Origin: Anthostomella pinea
Taxonomy: Eukaryota > Ascomycota > Sordariomycetes > Xylariales > Xylariaceae
Assembly (NCBI GenBank): GCA_963556695.1
Contig: CAUWAG010000006.1
Coordinates: 1,116,001 to 1,180,000, forward strand
DNA length: 64,000 nt
Reading direction: 5' to 3'
Shown: positions 43,022 through 55,221 of the stretch, piece by piece
How positions within the stretch are numbered: the first letter of the stretch is position 1
Layout of the letters: each line of letters begins with the position of its first letter
Position numbers and translations under genes: made by a program
The notes under the pieces: model-generated
Database searches by the model: none
What the model was told of the DNA's origin: nothing
Seen by the model: the letters and a program-made list of their open reading frames with translations, nothing else

Positions 43022-44801
43022 TAACGTGTATAAGAGCCCAATGTAATTTCGCGATTTGACACCGGGGATCTTGTAGATCCTTTCAATGCTGCCTTCACAC
43101 ATAAGTTACGCACGCAAGACGGCCTTGGATCTCGGCCAACGTTCCCGAATCCTCGTTCTCGACGTCATGGCAGGCGACAACACTTGCGACAACCTACATG
43201 TCAGCCCAGAACAGTAAGTAAGTTGGTGTGATCATACGCGCATATGCAGTAAGCAGTCTTGCATCCCGAGAAGCGTGTTTCGCGGTGTAGTCGCATTCAG
43301 CATACGGATTCTACGTTCCTGATGTGGGACTATTGCTTGATGCACTTCACAGTGACCAGGAAAAGGCCTTGTGACGGGCTTCGACGAACAGGAATAGATG
43401 CAGGTATCGCATAGCTAGAGGCGTGCTGCGGTGTCAACCTTATTCGTCATGTTGATACATCCTCAACGTCCTCTTGTGCTGGATGTAAGATACGGAAGGG
43501 GAAGGTCATTTCATAACCTTAGATCATCATTTTCTCCTTTTGCCAGCCCATGACCATGCCTCCTGGAGCCAGAGTGTGATATGAGCTGATATACTCTACG
43601 AGAAGGTCTCCTTTCGTGCACACCAAGGGACCATCAGGGACCGCTTGAGACCGGAATGAGCAGCCTGAAATGAGCAACGATTATCGTTACGAACAGCCGT
43701 GTTGTTTACTCCCATGTGCCTTATTCAACGCGCTATGTGATGTCCATACAATGATGTTTATAGGTGGTTAAGATGGTACATAAAATCAAGAGCACGGTGT
43801 AGAAACGCTACGGAAGGCTTATCACAACTTTTCGCGCTGGTCGCCGTCACTGCTTTGGCCCGTACACGCGTCCTCGCAGCCATTGGCATTGCCTCATAAA
43901 CTCCAAGAGAACTGCAAGATGCCCCATCTTAGAGACGTCACGGACGCCTATTTTCGTACATTCGCAGTGGGAACTAGGCGTGCTGCTGCATCGGAGGGTC
44001 ACCAAACCAACGCCTTGACATCAGCGAGTTTCTATGATACACTTTGAATTTCACAAAAAGGGGCTTGAAAGGACGTCCTTGCAACTGGCCCGTACTGAAA
44101 GGGGGTCAATCACGGTTGAGGCAAGATTCTTCCTGGAAGCTAATTAACATGGTGGAATCGAGCGCGAGGAACTAGAAGTTCATCAAGCTCAAGACCAGTA
44201 TCATATCACGCTGGGAGCCGGCTTACTATGAGCACATCGGGCAATGCTCACCGAACGCATGCAGTCTCGGTATCTGTGTTTGCGCCCCCCCCCCCCCCCC
44301 CCCCCCCCCCTTGCGGTCGAATGGCTTATAAAAATTCTCAGTCTCGATGCGCCTCCGCTTGTTGTCGCCAATTTAGGTACCGCGAAGAAGCGGATCCGTA
44401 TGGTCCGCGTGGATGACTGATCGCCTGGTGTTGATCCCGTGTCTGGTATTCCGGGCGGAACGGCTGTGACTCCGCTTGTCAAGCCACCTGCACCCAACAA
44501 GACAGAAGCCAGGCAATATGACACATCGATGGCTAGTTGAAAATTTTTAAATGCCCCGCAAGACTTGGTCCCTGGGATGGAACGCGATTGCGCGACACCA
44601 TTGACATCAAAGGCCTGGGGAGCCAAGGGTGACGTCGATGAGGAAACATCCATCACTAAGTTACTCTTGTGCAACCATTATCTTTTCAAACTTGAGATTC
44701 TCGTATTTGTTTCCACTAAATGCACAATTGTGTCCTTCGAATGCCATGTTACCAAGAATAGGTTCCTTCGGTTCCTTCGGTTCCACCAAGACACCATGTT
44801 C
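43022..44801. other. 1.8-kb intergenic region with a poly-C tract
   Basis: No gene recognised. A 26-base run of C lies at 44285-44310. A 10-bp unit (GGTTCCTTC) is repeated at about 44760-44783, just beyond the end of the terpene synthase remnant. Confidence 0.35.
44285..44310 (+). repeat. Poly-C homopolymer, 26 bases
   Basis: An uninterrupted run of C. Homopolymers this long are unstable in replication and often mis-sized in sequencing, so the true length is uncertain. Confidence 0.9.
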
Positions 44802-46481
44802 TCATGCTGGCAGGTTCAGGATACGGGTGGCGCGAACCAGAGGTCCTTCATCCTTGAGATATCGGCCACTCTTGTAGCTGGACCGGTGGTTGTCAGTTCT
44901 GGCTCATTCTTTCTTGAATCGATAGGAAACTCACCTCCAGTACAGATTGTCAAGGGCGATGTTACGGCACCCTTCCACATACCTCAGCACCTCCCTGTCA
45001 ATCTCTTCTCCCCAGATATGCATCTCCCCCAGTGCGCAATACCACAGCCTCCTGGTCAGTGAGACCTTGGTTCTTGATCAGAAGGATGAGATTGTGCTCG
45101 ACACCGAGCTCCTATGGATGCATTAGATCAGATTTTACTTCGTTTTGCCGTAGGCTTACCAGGTCTTTTCTTAGTGACAGGACATCGTTGACCCTCGCAT
45201 ACTGTCAGCTAGATGACTATTCTCTGAGAATAGAGTAGTGCTACACACAGGAAGACAAGATCTGCTGATATTTTCTCGCATTCTACGCTTGAGGGGTGGT
45301 CGAGCACCGACTGCGAGATCGTGATACCACATGCGTACCTAAACGATTCGTGGATAGTTAGACCCATGGTGATCGACGTATCGAGCGACATACTCTACTA
45401 GAGAGCAGGAAGGCATAGCCCCAATGGACTGCCTCCGGAAGTCGATGTATTCATCGACGGTGAGTCTCTTTCGTGTCTTCTGGATCTCCACCTGCCGGAT
45501 GAGACCTGTACAATAGTCTTTGTAATTCTTGATCCAGCGCTCTTGCTGTCCTGCTCAACGTTAAGACCTCTGCTACAGAGCGGTTGCTGGTGTCGGCGAT
45601 GTTGGAATAGCCAGATGTTTACATACCTGGATCAGCTCGCTATGAAAGACGCATGTCAGCTATGCCTTCATTCAGGCTATGTAGAAACTCGATACCTCTG
45701 ACAGTCTCTTCCATGTGGTCTGGAACACATGGCGGATAGGACATGATTCATTCGGGATGGGTGGATGCTCATCTGTCATGATCGCTATCGTGGCATCGAT
45801 CTCGCGCTGAGCTAAATAGGCGTCTTCCTTGAAGGGGCCCTCGTCGAACTCTACACGGGGGTATGGTCAGATCCTACCCTTGAACAACGGAAATCCACGT
45901 ACGGTCGTCAAAGGCGAAGACCTACTGCTGTTAGTAAGTGGACTAGCCACAGATACATCTTGGTCGTGGTTCAGACTCACCCAGTGATGCCAGTCCACCA
46001 TCTTCCGGTATGCTTCCTCGTCGGCATGAGATGCCCAGATAGCGTTCATATAAGTAAAATTGGCTTTTACATTGCGCTTGGTCATTCGCTCGTCCAGCCC
46101 ATAGATCCTTCAGGAGGTTTAGTCATGCGTCTCAGGCTCCTGTCATGGTAACTACACGCACATTGCAGCCCAAGCATCAGCTTCCACCTTGACTCGCTCG
46201 TAGTATGGGTTGAGCAATGGCTCAACAGACATGATCGAGGAGTACATATCTGGAATCTTGACCGAGGTAAATTTCCTCTGGGGGTGATCATCTCCCAAGA
46301 TGATATCGCTATCGGTGTCAGATACGAGGTTTTCTGCAGAGAAGGCCTCGGAAACGTGGGTCTCGGAGGATGTTGACCGTGCCAAGGAGCTGTTTCCTGG
46401 AGGCGACTCTAGAGCATCCATTTCAGAAGATCCTCTTTTCCGCCCGACGACGAGGTATTCCTCCTCAGTCAGACCCTTCAT
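44802..46481 (-). pseudogene. Terpene synthase (class I sesquiterpene-cyclase type), decayed
   Basis: Exons read in order on the minus strand: VKIPDMYSSIMSVEPLLNP; IYGLDERMTKRNVKANFTY to MVDWHHW; then WVFAFDDQFDEGPF (the Asp-rich metal motif, split by introns); RWIKNYKDYCTGLIRQVEI; RRQSIGAMPSCSLVE; ITMGLTIHESF; NDVLSLRKDL (the second metal motif, normally NDxxSxxxE, here with Asp last); GVEHNLILLIKNQGLTDQEAV; and LDNLYWSYKSGRYLKDEG (the Arg-Tyr pair). About seven short introns are implied. Frame breaks occur near 45375 (between the RRxSIG block and ITMGL) and near 45010 (after DQEAV). Head-to-head with a decayed P450; together they look like a small terpenoid cluster. Confidence 0.75.
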
Positions 46482-46495
46482 AGCTGGGCCATCAA

Positions 46496-48184
46496 CAGGG
46501 CCGGTTGTCCGTGTCACTCCAACAAGAATCCACATCAGCGATCCCAACTACTCCAACGAGTGCGTCAATCTGCACCCCATCAACTTCTATTTACTCACGG
46601 TCGCACAGAATATACAGCATTGCCGGCGCAGCCAAATACCTCAAGGACCCAAGTTCTTCTCCACCAGCGGGGGGATCAAGCATTCGGTCATCATGCTCAC
46701 AGACCCAGCGGTGCACAGGGTGAGATGGAAGACCATCCAATACCTTTTCTCGCCAAAAGGGATGGAAGAGCTGTCTCCTCGAGTTGAAGAAGTCGTGAAG
46801 AAGGGGTTCGAAAAGCTACGGCTCTCCTACGAGGAGAACACACCGGTGGACATGAATCGTATCATCAAAGGAGTCACAGTCAGTGTTTTCTACATACCCC
46901 AAATTAGCCCATGTCTCTAACGCGTATTCTCAGGTGGATACTATCATGCGCCTGATGTTCGACAAAGCATTCGGCCTGATTAGGAGGAACCGGCATTCGT
47001 GAAGTCAATGCGCATATTCGCCGAGAACTTCTCCTGGCAGAAACATTTTCCGTTTCTCAATACTCTCTCTGTACTCATTCCACAATCATGGGCCGACCTG
47101 CTTGTACCTGGTTACGCGTCGTTTCGAAAAGCAAGTCGCAACCTCCCGAAGCCAGGGTAATGACTTGGCTGACTCCCTAGAAGCAATGTGGTGGGTGGAT
47201 CGATGAAGTTCATGAGAGGCATAGAGAGGGCATAGAGAGGGCATATATACTGGTGATGATGAACGTGGTACCATATTCGACATGTTCCTTCGTCCAAACC
47301 CCGAAAAGGGCCAGTTGATGCTAAGCAAGGGCATCCTGGTGGATGAGGCTTTCACGTTCTGTTTCGCCGGTGGGTCACCCAGCTCCGTGTGATCACCACA
47401 AAGCCAGGACTGATCCAAACCTGCAACAGGAACGGATACCACCAGCTATGCCCTGAGTATGGGGTCATACTACCTCATGTCAAAACCCGCGAAGCTCCAG
47501 AAAATGCGCGAGGAGCTCCAGACGGTGCCAACGAATGGGGATGGGCTTCTGGAGTACAATGACATCCGCAACCTCCCGTACTTGGTAAGTTGCGATCGTC
47601 CACCCGTGACCCGGGGGCCTTACTGACGGCTGTACCACAGTCAGCGACGATCAAGGAAATCCTGAGGCTCGCTTGCCCTGTTCCTGGTATCACGCCCCGC
47701 GTGGTCCCGGCTGAGGGTATGACAGTTGCGGGGCATTACTTCCAAAAGGGGTCCGTTGAATCCCACCCACTAGAGGGCTGCAACCATACTGACTAGTATA
47801 AGACGATCGTATCACTTTCCATGCGGATGGTACACTTCAATGAGTCGATCTACTACGAGCCCTACAAGTTCATACCTGAACGCTGGCTTGGCGACCAGGG
47901 CAAGGAGCTGGATAAATGGTTCGTGACCTTCAGCAAGGGCCCACGGATGTGTCTCGGTCTCAAGTAAGTGACTCACTCCTTTGATACCTCCGGCGTGGAG
48001 CCATCATTGCTCACAGCATACCAGCATGAGCTACCTTGAGACCTATCTCTGTCTAGCCAACTTCTTTAACAATTTCAACTTTGAGCTCTACGAGACGAAC
48101 GAGGACACCGCGATGTGGGTTGACATGGTGGCAGCCGCCAAGTCAAGGCAACACATCAAGGCCATGGTCACCGGTCCAAGGTAA
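46496..48184 (+). pseudogene. Cytochrome P450, 5'-truncated and frameshifted
   Basis: The 5' anchor and first helices are absent: coding similarity starts at TGPVVRVTPTRIHISDPNY. A 49-nt intron follows, then EIYSIAGAAKYLKDP, a one-base loss at about 46650, and KFFSTSGGIKHSVIML. Another break sits near 46981 (before EEPAFVKSMRIFAENFSW). Later parts are well kept: the I-helix AGTDTTSYAL across an intron, EILRL (ExxR), PERWLGDQG, and the haem loop FSKGPRMCLGL. The last intron precedes NMSYLETYLCLA. The pattern resembles secondary-metabolite P450s. The truncated 5' end abuts the first exon of the divergent terpene synthase, with no room for the missing 80 or so residues. Confidence 0.75.
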
Positions 48185-48498
48185 ATAGATACAAGACCAA
48201 TCGGAATTGTCGCCGTTTGGGTGACAGGGTTAGGGATGGGGTATGCTATTAGCTACAAAACGATATGGTGTGAAGGGGCAACAGGTGATAGGGCTTGGCG
48301 CAGGATTCCGGAGTATCTAGAACTTCACGCAGAATGACAAGATGGATGATCGCATTTCAATATCCGACTACAAAACTTCCAAGGTGTGATTTCGCAACGT
48401 GCATGCATATACTTGAAATGCATGAAGCCAGTCCTTGTCAGACATGAGAGTATCCTTTTCGTACAGATGTAGATAAGTTACTGCTCTCCTATGCATAT

Positions 48499-49097
48499 TC
48501 AGGGGCAGTGCTGAGGGTGGTTTCCGGCTTTTCTACCATAACACGTCCCTGGTGCACTCCCACACACGACGTAGCTTCTTGGGTCTTGAGAAATCTCTTG
48601 TGCCCGCTCATCCACCTCAGCTGCCTTCTTCACTAGCGCGAATACCTTTAAGTGCTTCTCGCCCACGACACCAAGGCAGCAGTCAGCCATGCCCATCGTC
48701 GTCGACGGGTCCGGGCAGTCGCCGTCTTCGGTCGGTTTGAAGTCGCTTAGCCCTCGCGCACAGAGGCGCATGAACTCCGAGATGGTCTTCTTTGCATCTC
48801 GAATGGCTAAGGGATCTTCCTCCTTGTCCTTGTTACCCGTGGCTTGGGAGTTATCATCAGCACGCCCGGTGTTGGCACCGTCTGTCTTCGTATTCTTCTC
48901 GATCGCCTGTGTTCTGACCTTCTGAGTGGTTGAGCGATGGTGGGTGGTCATCCGAGCCTTCCATTTGCTGATGTCCCGTTCGTACACGGCTACATCTTCG
49001 TGCTTCTTCGCCGTGCCTCGCAAGACCTCGATGAGACGGGCGGCTTCGTCGAACTCTTCTAAGGCGTTCTTATAATGGTCCTCAGCAAGGAGCCTAG
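48499..49097 (-). CDS. Hypothetical protein, N-terminus uncertain
   Basis: An open frame of about 174 residues from Met 49023, with helical, charged sequence continuing upstream in frame (DHYKNALEEFDEAARLIEVL), so an upstream exon is likely. The middle is Asn/Asp/Lys-rich low complexity; the C-terminal half includes EFMRLCARGLSDFKPTED and several Cys. No family was recognised. Possibly a regulatory or STAND-associated helical protein, but this is only an impression. Confidence 0.35.
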
Positions 49098-50212
49098 TAA
49101 CTACTACCCTGCATGTACATCCTTGCAGTGCACATGGACTGTTCGGTCACAAGAGAGGCATCGGCGTCATGGCTCCGACATGATGCGCCATTTGGCCGTT
49201 GATATGACTATTGGTCTAGAGCGATTCTAATTGCGTTGAGAATCAGATACCATGTTCCATGGGGCCACCGAGATCATCTCATCGAGAAAGCAATAAACTT
49301 CAGGTGCCGGCCACTTCACTAGTCTCGCGAGTTCGGGCAAAGTGGCCCCTGTAGGGCGACCGTTAAGCTAGTCCACGGCAGTCTTTAAGGTAGCTTTCCC
49401 AAGGATCAGGATCGGACTAGTGATCCTCATATTCCTCTCAGACCACCACGTTGTCTTGTAGTCGCAGGGATATTGCATACTTGAAATGTCGACAAAGGGT
49501 TTCGTCTTGGTTCTCCTGCCGTGAAAAGCCCACTTTGTCTGATAGCATTTCGCAGCTTCGGTAGACCGAGGAGGGATCCTCTCCTCAGCCCAGGGCCATG
49601 CCGGGTGAGTCCCTTCAGAATACGGCTTGAACCACTAAACAAGAACAACAACAACAACCTTACACGCCGGGGACCATACATCTGCAGTGAGTGCCCGCCG
49701 GGCCTCACATCGCCCTCCATCAGTCATACTGTCTCGGGGATGATTGATTAGCGTGGAGACGACGCCGCATGCTGCCACGCTATCTAATGATTTGCGGTCA
49801 AGGGCTCTACTGCCTTTTCTCATCATAGAAAGACATATCGACTGCACTGTTATGTGATTGTGTAGTTTCATTGAAGGCTCATCAAGCAACAAGGCAGCCC
49901 CTTGGAACGGGCAAGGTGTGGATGAATGCTAGCAAGGGCACTCCACGAAGGATGAAGGATCCAACCGTGGAGAGAATTTACCTTCCATGACCGCTGACCG
50001 AGCCGAGACCCGGCTCAGCGATAGAGGATCGGCTCCGCCGAAAACCAGCCTGACGATAAAGAGACCCCGCCTCGCCCCTTTCGCTAGTTACTCTTCACGG
50101 CTGGTTCGTCAATCGAGTCCCGACCGACATTGTGGTTGAACGCTTCCAGCAAGGCCAGCCACAGAAGCAGATCATACCGAACCCTCACTCACCGGACCAG
50201 TTGCTCTACGAA
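49098..50212. other. Intergenic, nothing recognised
   Basis: Upstream of the rhodopsin-like gene. Contains a short (AAC)n stretch at about 49640. No coding exon supported. Confidence 0.3.
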
Positions 50213-51766
50213 ATGGCTAGTAATGAAGGGCTGCAAAACCTAATCGCGGCTACCAAAATGCTCGAGGAACCGGTACCGCAATGGAATCATAGTACGACAA
50301 TCGTGAGTCTCACAGCGACTGCAGTGGTAAGAGTGCCATAGAAACTCCAGTTGGAACTTTTCTAACTGTGCTAGGTACTTTCGGTCGCTTGTGTTCTTTT
50401 CCGCCTTTACGTGCGACTCTTCATGGTCAAGATGCCAGGTTTTGATGATCTTTTCGTCTTCCTCTACCTTGTAAGTACAGTGCCCGGTCACCCCTCACGA
50501 GATGAGTGGCTTACATCTGGAACCAGCTCTCAGGAATCGCCGGCGGTGTCGCCATCTGTCTCGGTAGACTCGTACCCAGTTCTTAGCACAGAACCACGCT
50601 CATTTCTTCTCAGGTCCGCAATATGGGCTTGGTAAACACTTCCTCCTGCTCGACGCTGGAGAAAGGCGGTCCTATTTCAAGGTAAGTTTCGTTTGGAGTG
50701 GAACATGGGTCACAGCTGCTGGTTCACATATCTGACTTCGTCCTGTCATTGTCAAGCTCTTCTACGTCTGCATGGTGTCTTACAGCACCTCAACAACGCT
50801 GATCAAGATCTCCCTGCTGTTCCAATATCTTCGCATCTTCGACCGGGGTACCATGAGGTATATCTGCATATCTCTGATCGGCCTGATCGGGCTCTGGGGC
50901 TTTGCCTTTTCATTCTTGGCAGTGTTTCCTTGCTTCCCTGTCAGCGGCTACTGGGACTGGCCGTTGGGTCCAACGGGGGCCCGGTGTTACGGTTTCGGAG
51001 GAACGGCAGGGAACGAGGACTACGCGACTTTTACTGCCCAAACAGCCAGTAACATGTTGTTCGACATATTGGTCCTCGGCGTGCCCATACCACTCTATTT
51101 CTGGAAAGATACAGAACGTCGAGCGAGGCTCGGGCTACTAGGCCTGTTTGGCATGGGTGGAATGTACGTCTCAAGTCAGACTCGTCTCATTGACTCCAAA
51201 TTGCTAATGTTGTATAGTGTGAATGCTTTATCCATCTGGAGGCTGGCGACGATTGTCATTCACGGTGCCGATGGCGCATCGTTCGACCCGACTTTCAGTA
51301 AGTATCAATATCTCGGGTTATCGTCGCGCGATAACTCGAAAAGTCTATACTTCAAGCAGATCCGGGAAAACACTTTCAAAGGCCTTGAATGCCGTTCATG
51401 ATATTGGTTACTAACACACGATGTGTTCTAGCGAGCGTGGCGTCCATCATACTTGGTATGCTAGAAGTCTGTGCTGCCAGCATCTGTGCTTCAGTTCCAG
51501 TATTCTGGCCAGTGCTCGCCTCTGGCTTCGAACAAATTCTGGTGACTCGGGAGATCAAAATCACACGGGAATACATGTATTCAAGAGATGGCGATGACGA
51601 GATGGAACTTCGCCACAGGTCGAGCGATCTCAGTCATATGGCGATGCACAGCCGGGTGCGGAGGGTGGACAGTGAGACGAGCCTTCGGAAACCTCACTAC
51701 AAAGATGAGTTCAAGAAACCCTCTTTCGCTGTGGAGTCGGAGGCAGTACCAGCTGGTTGGTCGTAA
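50213..51766 (+). CDS. Fungal rhodopsin-like seven-helix membrane protein
   Basis: Seven exons with six short introns join in frame. Exon 1 begins MASNEGLQNLIAATKMLEEP (50213-50326); further junctions are near 50375, 50527, 50614, 50758, 51219 and 51432. The protein of about 390 residues has the order of the fungal rhodopsin-like domain: a first helix VVLSVACVLFRLYVRLFMVK, the CLGPQYGLGKHFLLLD loop, then SYSTSTTLIKISLLFQYLRIF, an ISLIGLIGLWGFAFSFLAVF helix, PVSGYWDW, NMLFDILVLGVPIPLYF, and SIILGMLEVCAASICASVPVFWPV. The cytoplasmic tail is charged. Such proteins are numerous and often PTH11-like or orphan receptors; no retinal-binding Lys is asserted. An in-frame Met at 50132 is also possible. 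Confidence 0.82.
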
Positions 51767-52130
51767 GGTACAGAAGGTGAAAGCGAACCTCAGGGGGGAA
51801 TTCTTGTATATATATATATATTACTTTGACGGACATTCTCATAGGAGGTGTTAGAGAGCCAAACCACAAAAGCGGTGGGCTAATTAATATCACGGTTGTG
51901 CACACGATCCCCATGTGCTCTGGGCGATACCCGAACTATCACATCGGAGGACAACCCCATGGTCCGTCTTACAATGGCACAACGAGTCTCAGTGTTTTCC
52001 ACAATTTCCAATAAATTCCCCGGGAAGTTTACTTCTTCCTACTCGAGCCCACGCAGCTACTTGTGAGAAACTCAGAACTTCTACTAAGTAGAAGCACCGA
52101 AGTAGATTGAGTCTGCCTACCGCTCTTCGC
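51767..52130. other. Convergent intergenic spacer
   Basis: Between the 3' ends of the rhodopsin-like and hydrolase genes. A (TA)n stretch lies at about 51808-51820. Nothing else seen. Confidence 0.4.
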
Positions 52131-53282
52131 CTATTCCCGCAACGCATCCCCCAACTTCTCATTCACAAACTCCAGCGTGAACCTATTCGCCTCATCCGCC
52201 TCCCTCGTCCCATGAAGCGCATCAAAGCCATGAGCACACCCAGGGTAGATCTTGGCCACCGCCTCGCTCCCAGCAGACGCCGCCTGCCACTTGACGCCCA
52301 TGAACAGCGTATCGTCCAACAAGAAATCCTCCGTCCCGCACAAGAACAGCGCTGCGGGCAACTTCCCGGTCGCCGACTTTTGTGCTAGCGTTTGCATGTC
52401 CGCGTAGAGCGGCGAGATGCGCGGATCGCGCTTCTGCTCGCACGTTTTTTGGTTAGGTAAGTACGCGTCGCGCAGGTGCTCGAGGGAGTCGCGCGTCAGG
52501 CCCAAGGGCCGTGTAGAGGTGCTGCGCATAGACGGCAGCGACAGGCTGAGGTCGTAGCAGCCGTACGTCAGGACCAGGCCGGCGAGCCGGTGGGCGGGCC
52601 GCTCGCGCAGCAGGTGGAACGCTGCCAGTACCGCGAGGGTGCTGCCGGCCGACTCGCCGGCCACGAAGCGCAGGGGCGCGCCGTACTGCGGGACCGCGTG
52701 GTCGGCGAGGTACGTCGCGGCGTCGAGGCAGTCGTCGGGCGCGGCTGGGTAGGGGTGTTCTGGGGCGAGGCGGTAGCCGACTGAGATGCAAAGGACCTGG
52801 CAGGCGTTCGCGTAACGGCGCAGGTGCGAATCGTGGCTTTTCGCAGGAGCCTCGCATTAGCTTTTGGTCAAACGGTTGATGAGGTTTTCGAAGCCCCATG
52901 CAATGTTAATTGACCTAGAAGGTGTAAGAGAGAGATCGTACTGCTTATGTGATCCGAGAACCCAACCACCGCCATGGAGGAACATCAACACTGCCTTGGG
53001 CGGCGCGCCATTATCAGGCTTGTAAAGGCGGATAGGAATGCGGCGGCCAGGCTCCCTTGACGGGATGGTGTCCTCTTGGGCCTCGGGCAGGTAGACGGGC
53101 TTCGGGAGCCATGTCTCGCCTGCCTCGTGGAGTTCCCGATACATGGGTGCCCCAACGTCATACCAGTTCACGCTGTCGACTGTGTAGCCCTCGAGAACCT
53201 TGTTCATCTTCTGGACTTCTTCGCTGGTAGCTGAAGAATAGAAAGATCTGGGGTCCACGACGATGTCACTCTGGATAGGCAT
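52131..53282 (-). CDS. Alpha/beta hydrolase (HSL-type esterase/lipase)
   Basis: Two exons. Exon 1 begins MPIQSDIVVDPRSFYSS and reaches the oxyanion motif VLMFLHGGGWVLGSHK. An intron of about 96 nt follows (GTACGA.., branch GCTAATG, acceptor near 52836). Exon 2 then contains VLCISVGYRLAPEHPYPA, the nucleophile elbow AGESAGSTLAV (Ser), TEDFLLDD (Asp) and GCAHGFDAL (His). A complete catalytic triad and the HGGG motif place it in the hormone-sensitive-lipase-like alpha/beta-hydrolase-3 family; total about 350 residues. No signal peptide, so cytosolic. Met 53300, six codons upstream, is an alternative start. Substrate is likely a short-chain ester; not determined. Confidence 0.82.
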
Positions 53283-55221
53283 GTTGAGGGAATGGGTCAC
53301 AAGGTAGATTGGGTGGTAAGTTAGTAGGTAGTGGGTATAATATACTAATGAGAATGATACGAGTTCACGACCTCACAAAGAACACGTCCGGGGAAAGGTC
53401 GACGCACACCCTACTATTATACCCAGCCGTTGAGCATGGGTCACGATCCCCCGTCACGTCCTCACGTGCTACCGCGTCAGGGTGAATTATGCCGTCGGCG
53501 CTATGCCGAATGTCAGAACGCCGATAAGTCGTCTGCCTTTACTAAGCTTACCGAGCCCATCCGCGGCGTATCAGTCAAGGTTGTAGGGTTGTGGGTATGC
53601 GGCGCGGTCGGACCTCCGGCATGAGTCACGCGGCGTGATGGCCCCTATACCCTGTCGATATTCCACACCCCATTTTGCGAGGTTCAGGATTATGAAAGAT
53701 GGCACAGCTTATCTAGGAGTAGAATGGCTTATAAATGCGCCTGGATCCGGTAGGCAGCGCTATCTTAGACGGCACAATTCATTGTCCGAACGGGACGCGG
53801 AGGAATTGCAAAGGACCAGGGTGATGTTTGAAGTAAGCCAGGTTAAGAGGTTGACGGGTTTCTTACAAGCTAGATCAACCCCATGTTCACCATACCCACC
53901 ACCATCGTTTATTTGCTCAAGGTTGCGGCAGAGCCTGAATTGATTCCACAACATCAATATCGTCTCAATCTGCTGGGTTGGGAACACGAAGCCACCACAC
54001 CCACCAACGTAGTTGATAGTGTTGCTGCATCATGATCTTGGGCAGGCTCAAGACAAGACAAACCCGGAACGAGTGAGAATAGGGGCTCATGCCCCTGCGG
54101 CAGCTCCGAGCAAATCTATAGCAAGCCATCGCCCCGCGCTGATATCATCACCATCACCATCATCATCATCCTCGCTGTGATATAATCCCTAGTCCCATTA
54201 CAAGCAACAAGCAGCACACGAGTTGCGCCATGACGTCTCAGCCACCCTCCGTGCCGCGTCCTCATCGTTTCGGGGTTGTCGTCAGCGGTCTGTCTGGCAG
54301 TTCTCGCAGTGTCAGATAGTGGGCGACGGTCTCAAGTGTGGCCCATTGCCTAGGTACTTATTACCTATCTGCCTCCTGTCTCGCACGTATTTATCAGGTC
54401 AGGTCAGGTCTATGACCTCAGCCTCATTGCCAGCAGCTTGCGCACTCGACATCGTAAGCTCCCAATGGAATGGAATACTATCGACTAGGTTGATTGATGT
54501 CTCCGTGTGCCAGAGAGAACTGCAATGCCAAGAAATCCGACATCTGGTGAGAGAGCGGCTGGATAATTTCGTGTGGTTCGGGGGGTTCCAGCCCGTGAGA
54601 GGGCCGTCTCGGAGAACGACACGGTTCGTGCTGTAGCAGGCAGTCTGCTGGGTTGGGAACCATGAACCAGTGCTGTGGGATCGTTCTTCTTTCCGATTCA
54701 TGACCTAGGGAAGTTCACACGCCCGTATACGTCATCTCCTGGAAGGGTCTTGAGAGCAGTGCCCCCGACCGGTATGCTTTCATATAGGCAGTCGCGATTA
54801 ATAACTTCGCTATCACACGGCTCCGATCTCTCTAAGATAGAAGAAAGGTAGTCGGCTTTCCTGCAATCAGTGTTAGCAATAGCTCGGACGACGGTCATAG
54901 CCGATTGTACGGCAGACAGTACCGAGAGGTTCACAGTGCTTCTGCTCAGGTCCTCCTTCCTGTCTGTCTGCCTTACCGAACGTGAAGTAGCTACGTGATG
55001 GTAGCCGTCAGGATCTATTAGCTCGAGAACACCGTGGGCAGAACAGCGTGAAGTGATTTGATTCATTCTTTCGCAGAGAATTCCCCATGAGCCCTTGGAA
55101 TGCGCAATCCAGAGATGATCCTCGTGCCGTAATTATTATAATACAATGCATATGCCACAAACACAATCTATAGCTTCCCTGTTCCTGATCCTATACTCTT
55201 GGCATCATGTCTATTCTCTTC
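53283..55221. other. 1.9-kb intergenic region
   Basis: A 122-codon open frame at 54698-55066 on the minus strand has no recognisable domain. The 17-mer TCTGCTGGGTTGGGAAC occurs twice, near 53969 and 54643. Short CAT/CAC microsatellites occur near 54150. No gene supported. Confidence 0.3.

Noticed and set aside
44201..44674. 157-codon minus-strand frame with a polyglycine stretch
   Set aside because: The glycine run is only the translated poly-C tract; nothing protein-like around it.
54698..55066. 122-codon minus-strand frame upstream of PDB1
   Set aside because: No recognisable family or start context; kept only as a note in the intergenic entry.
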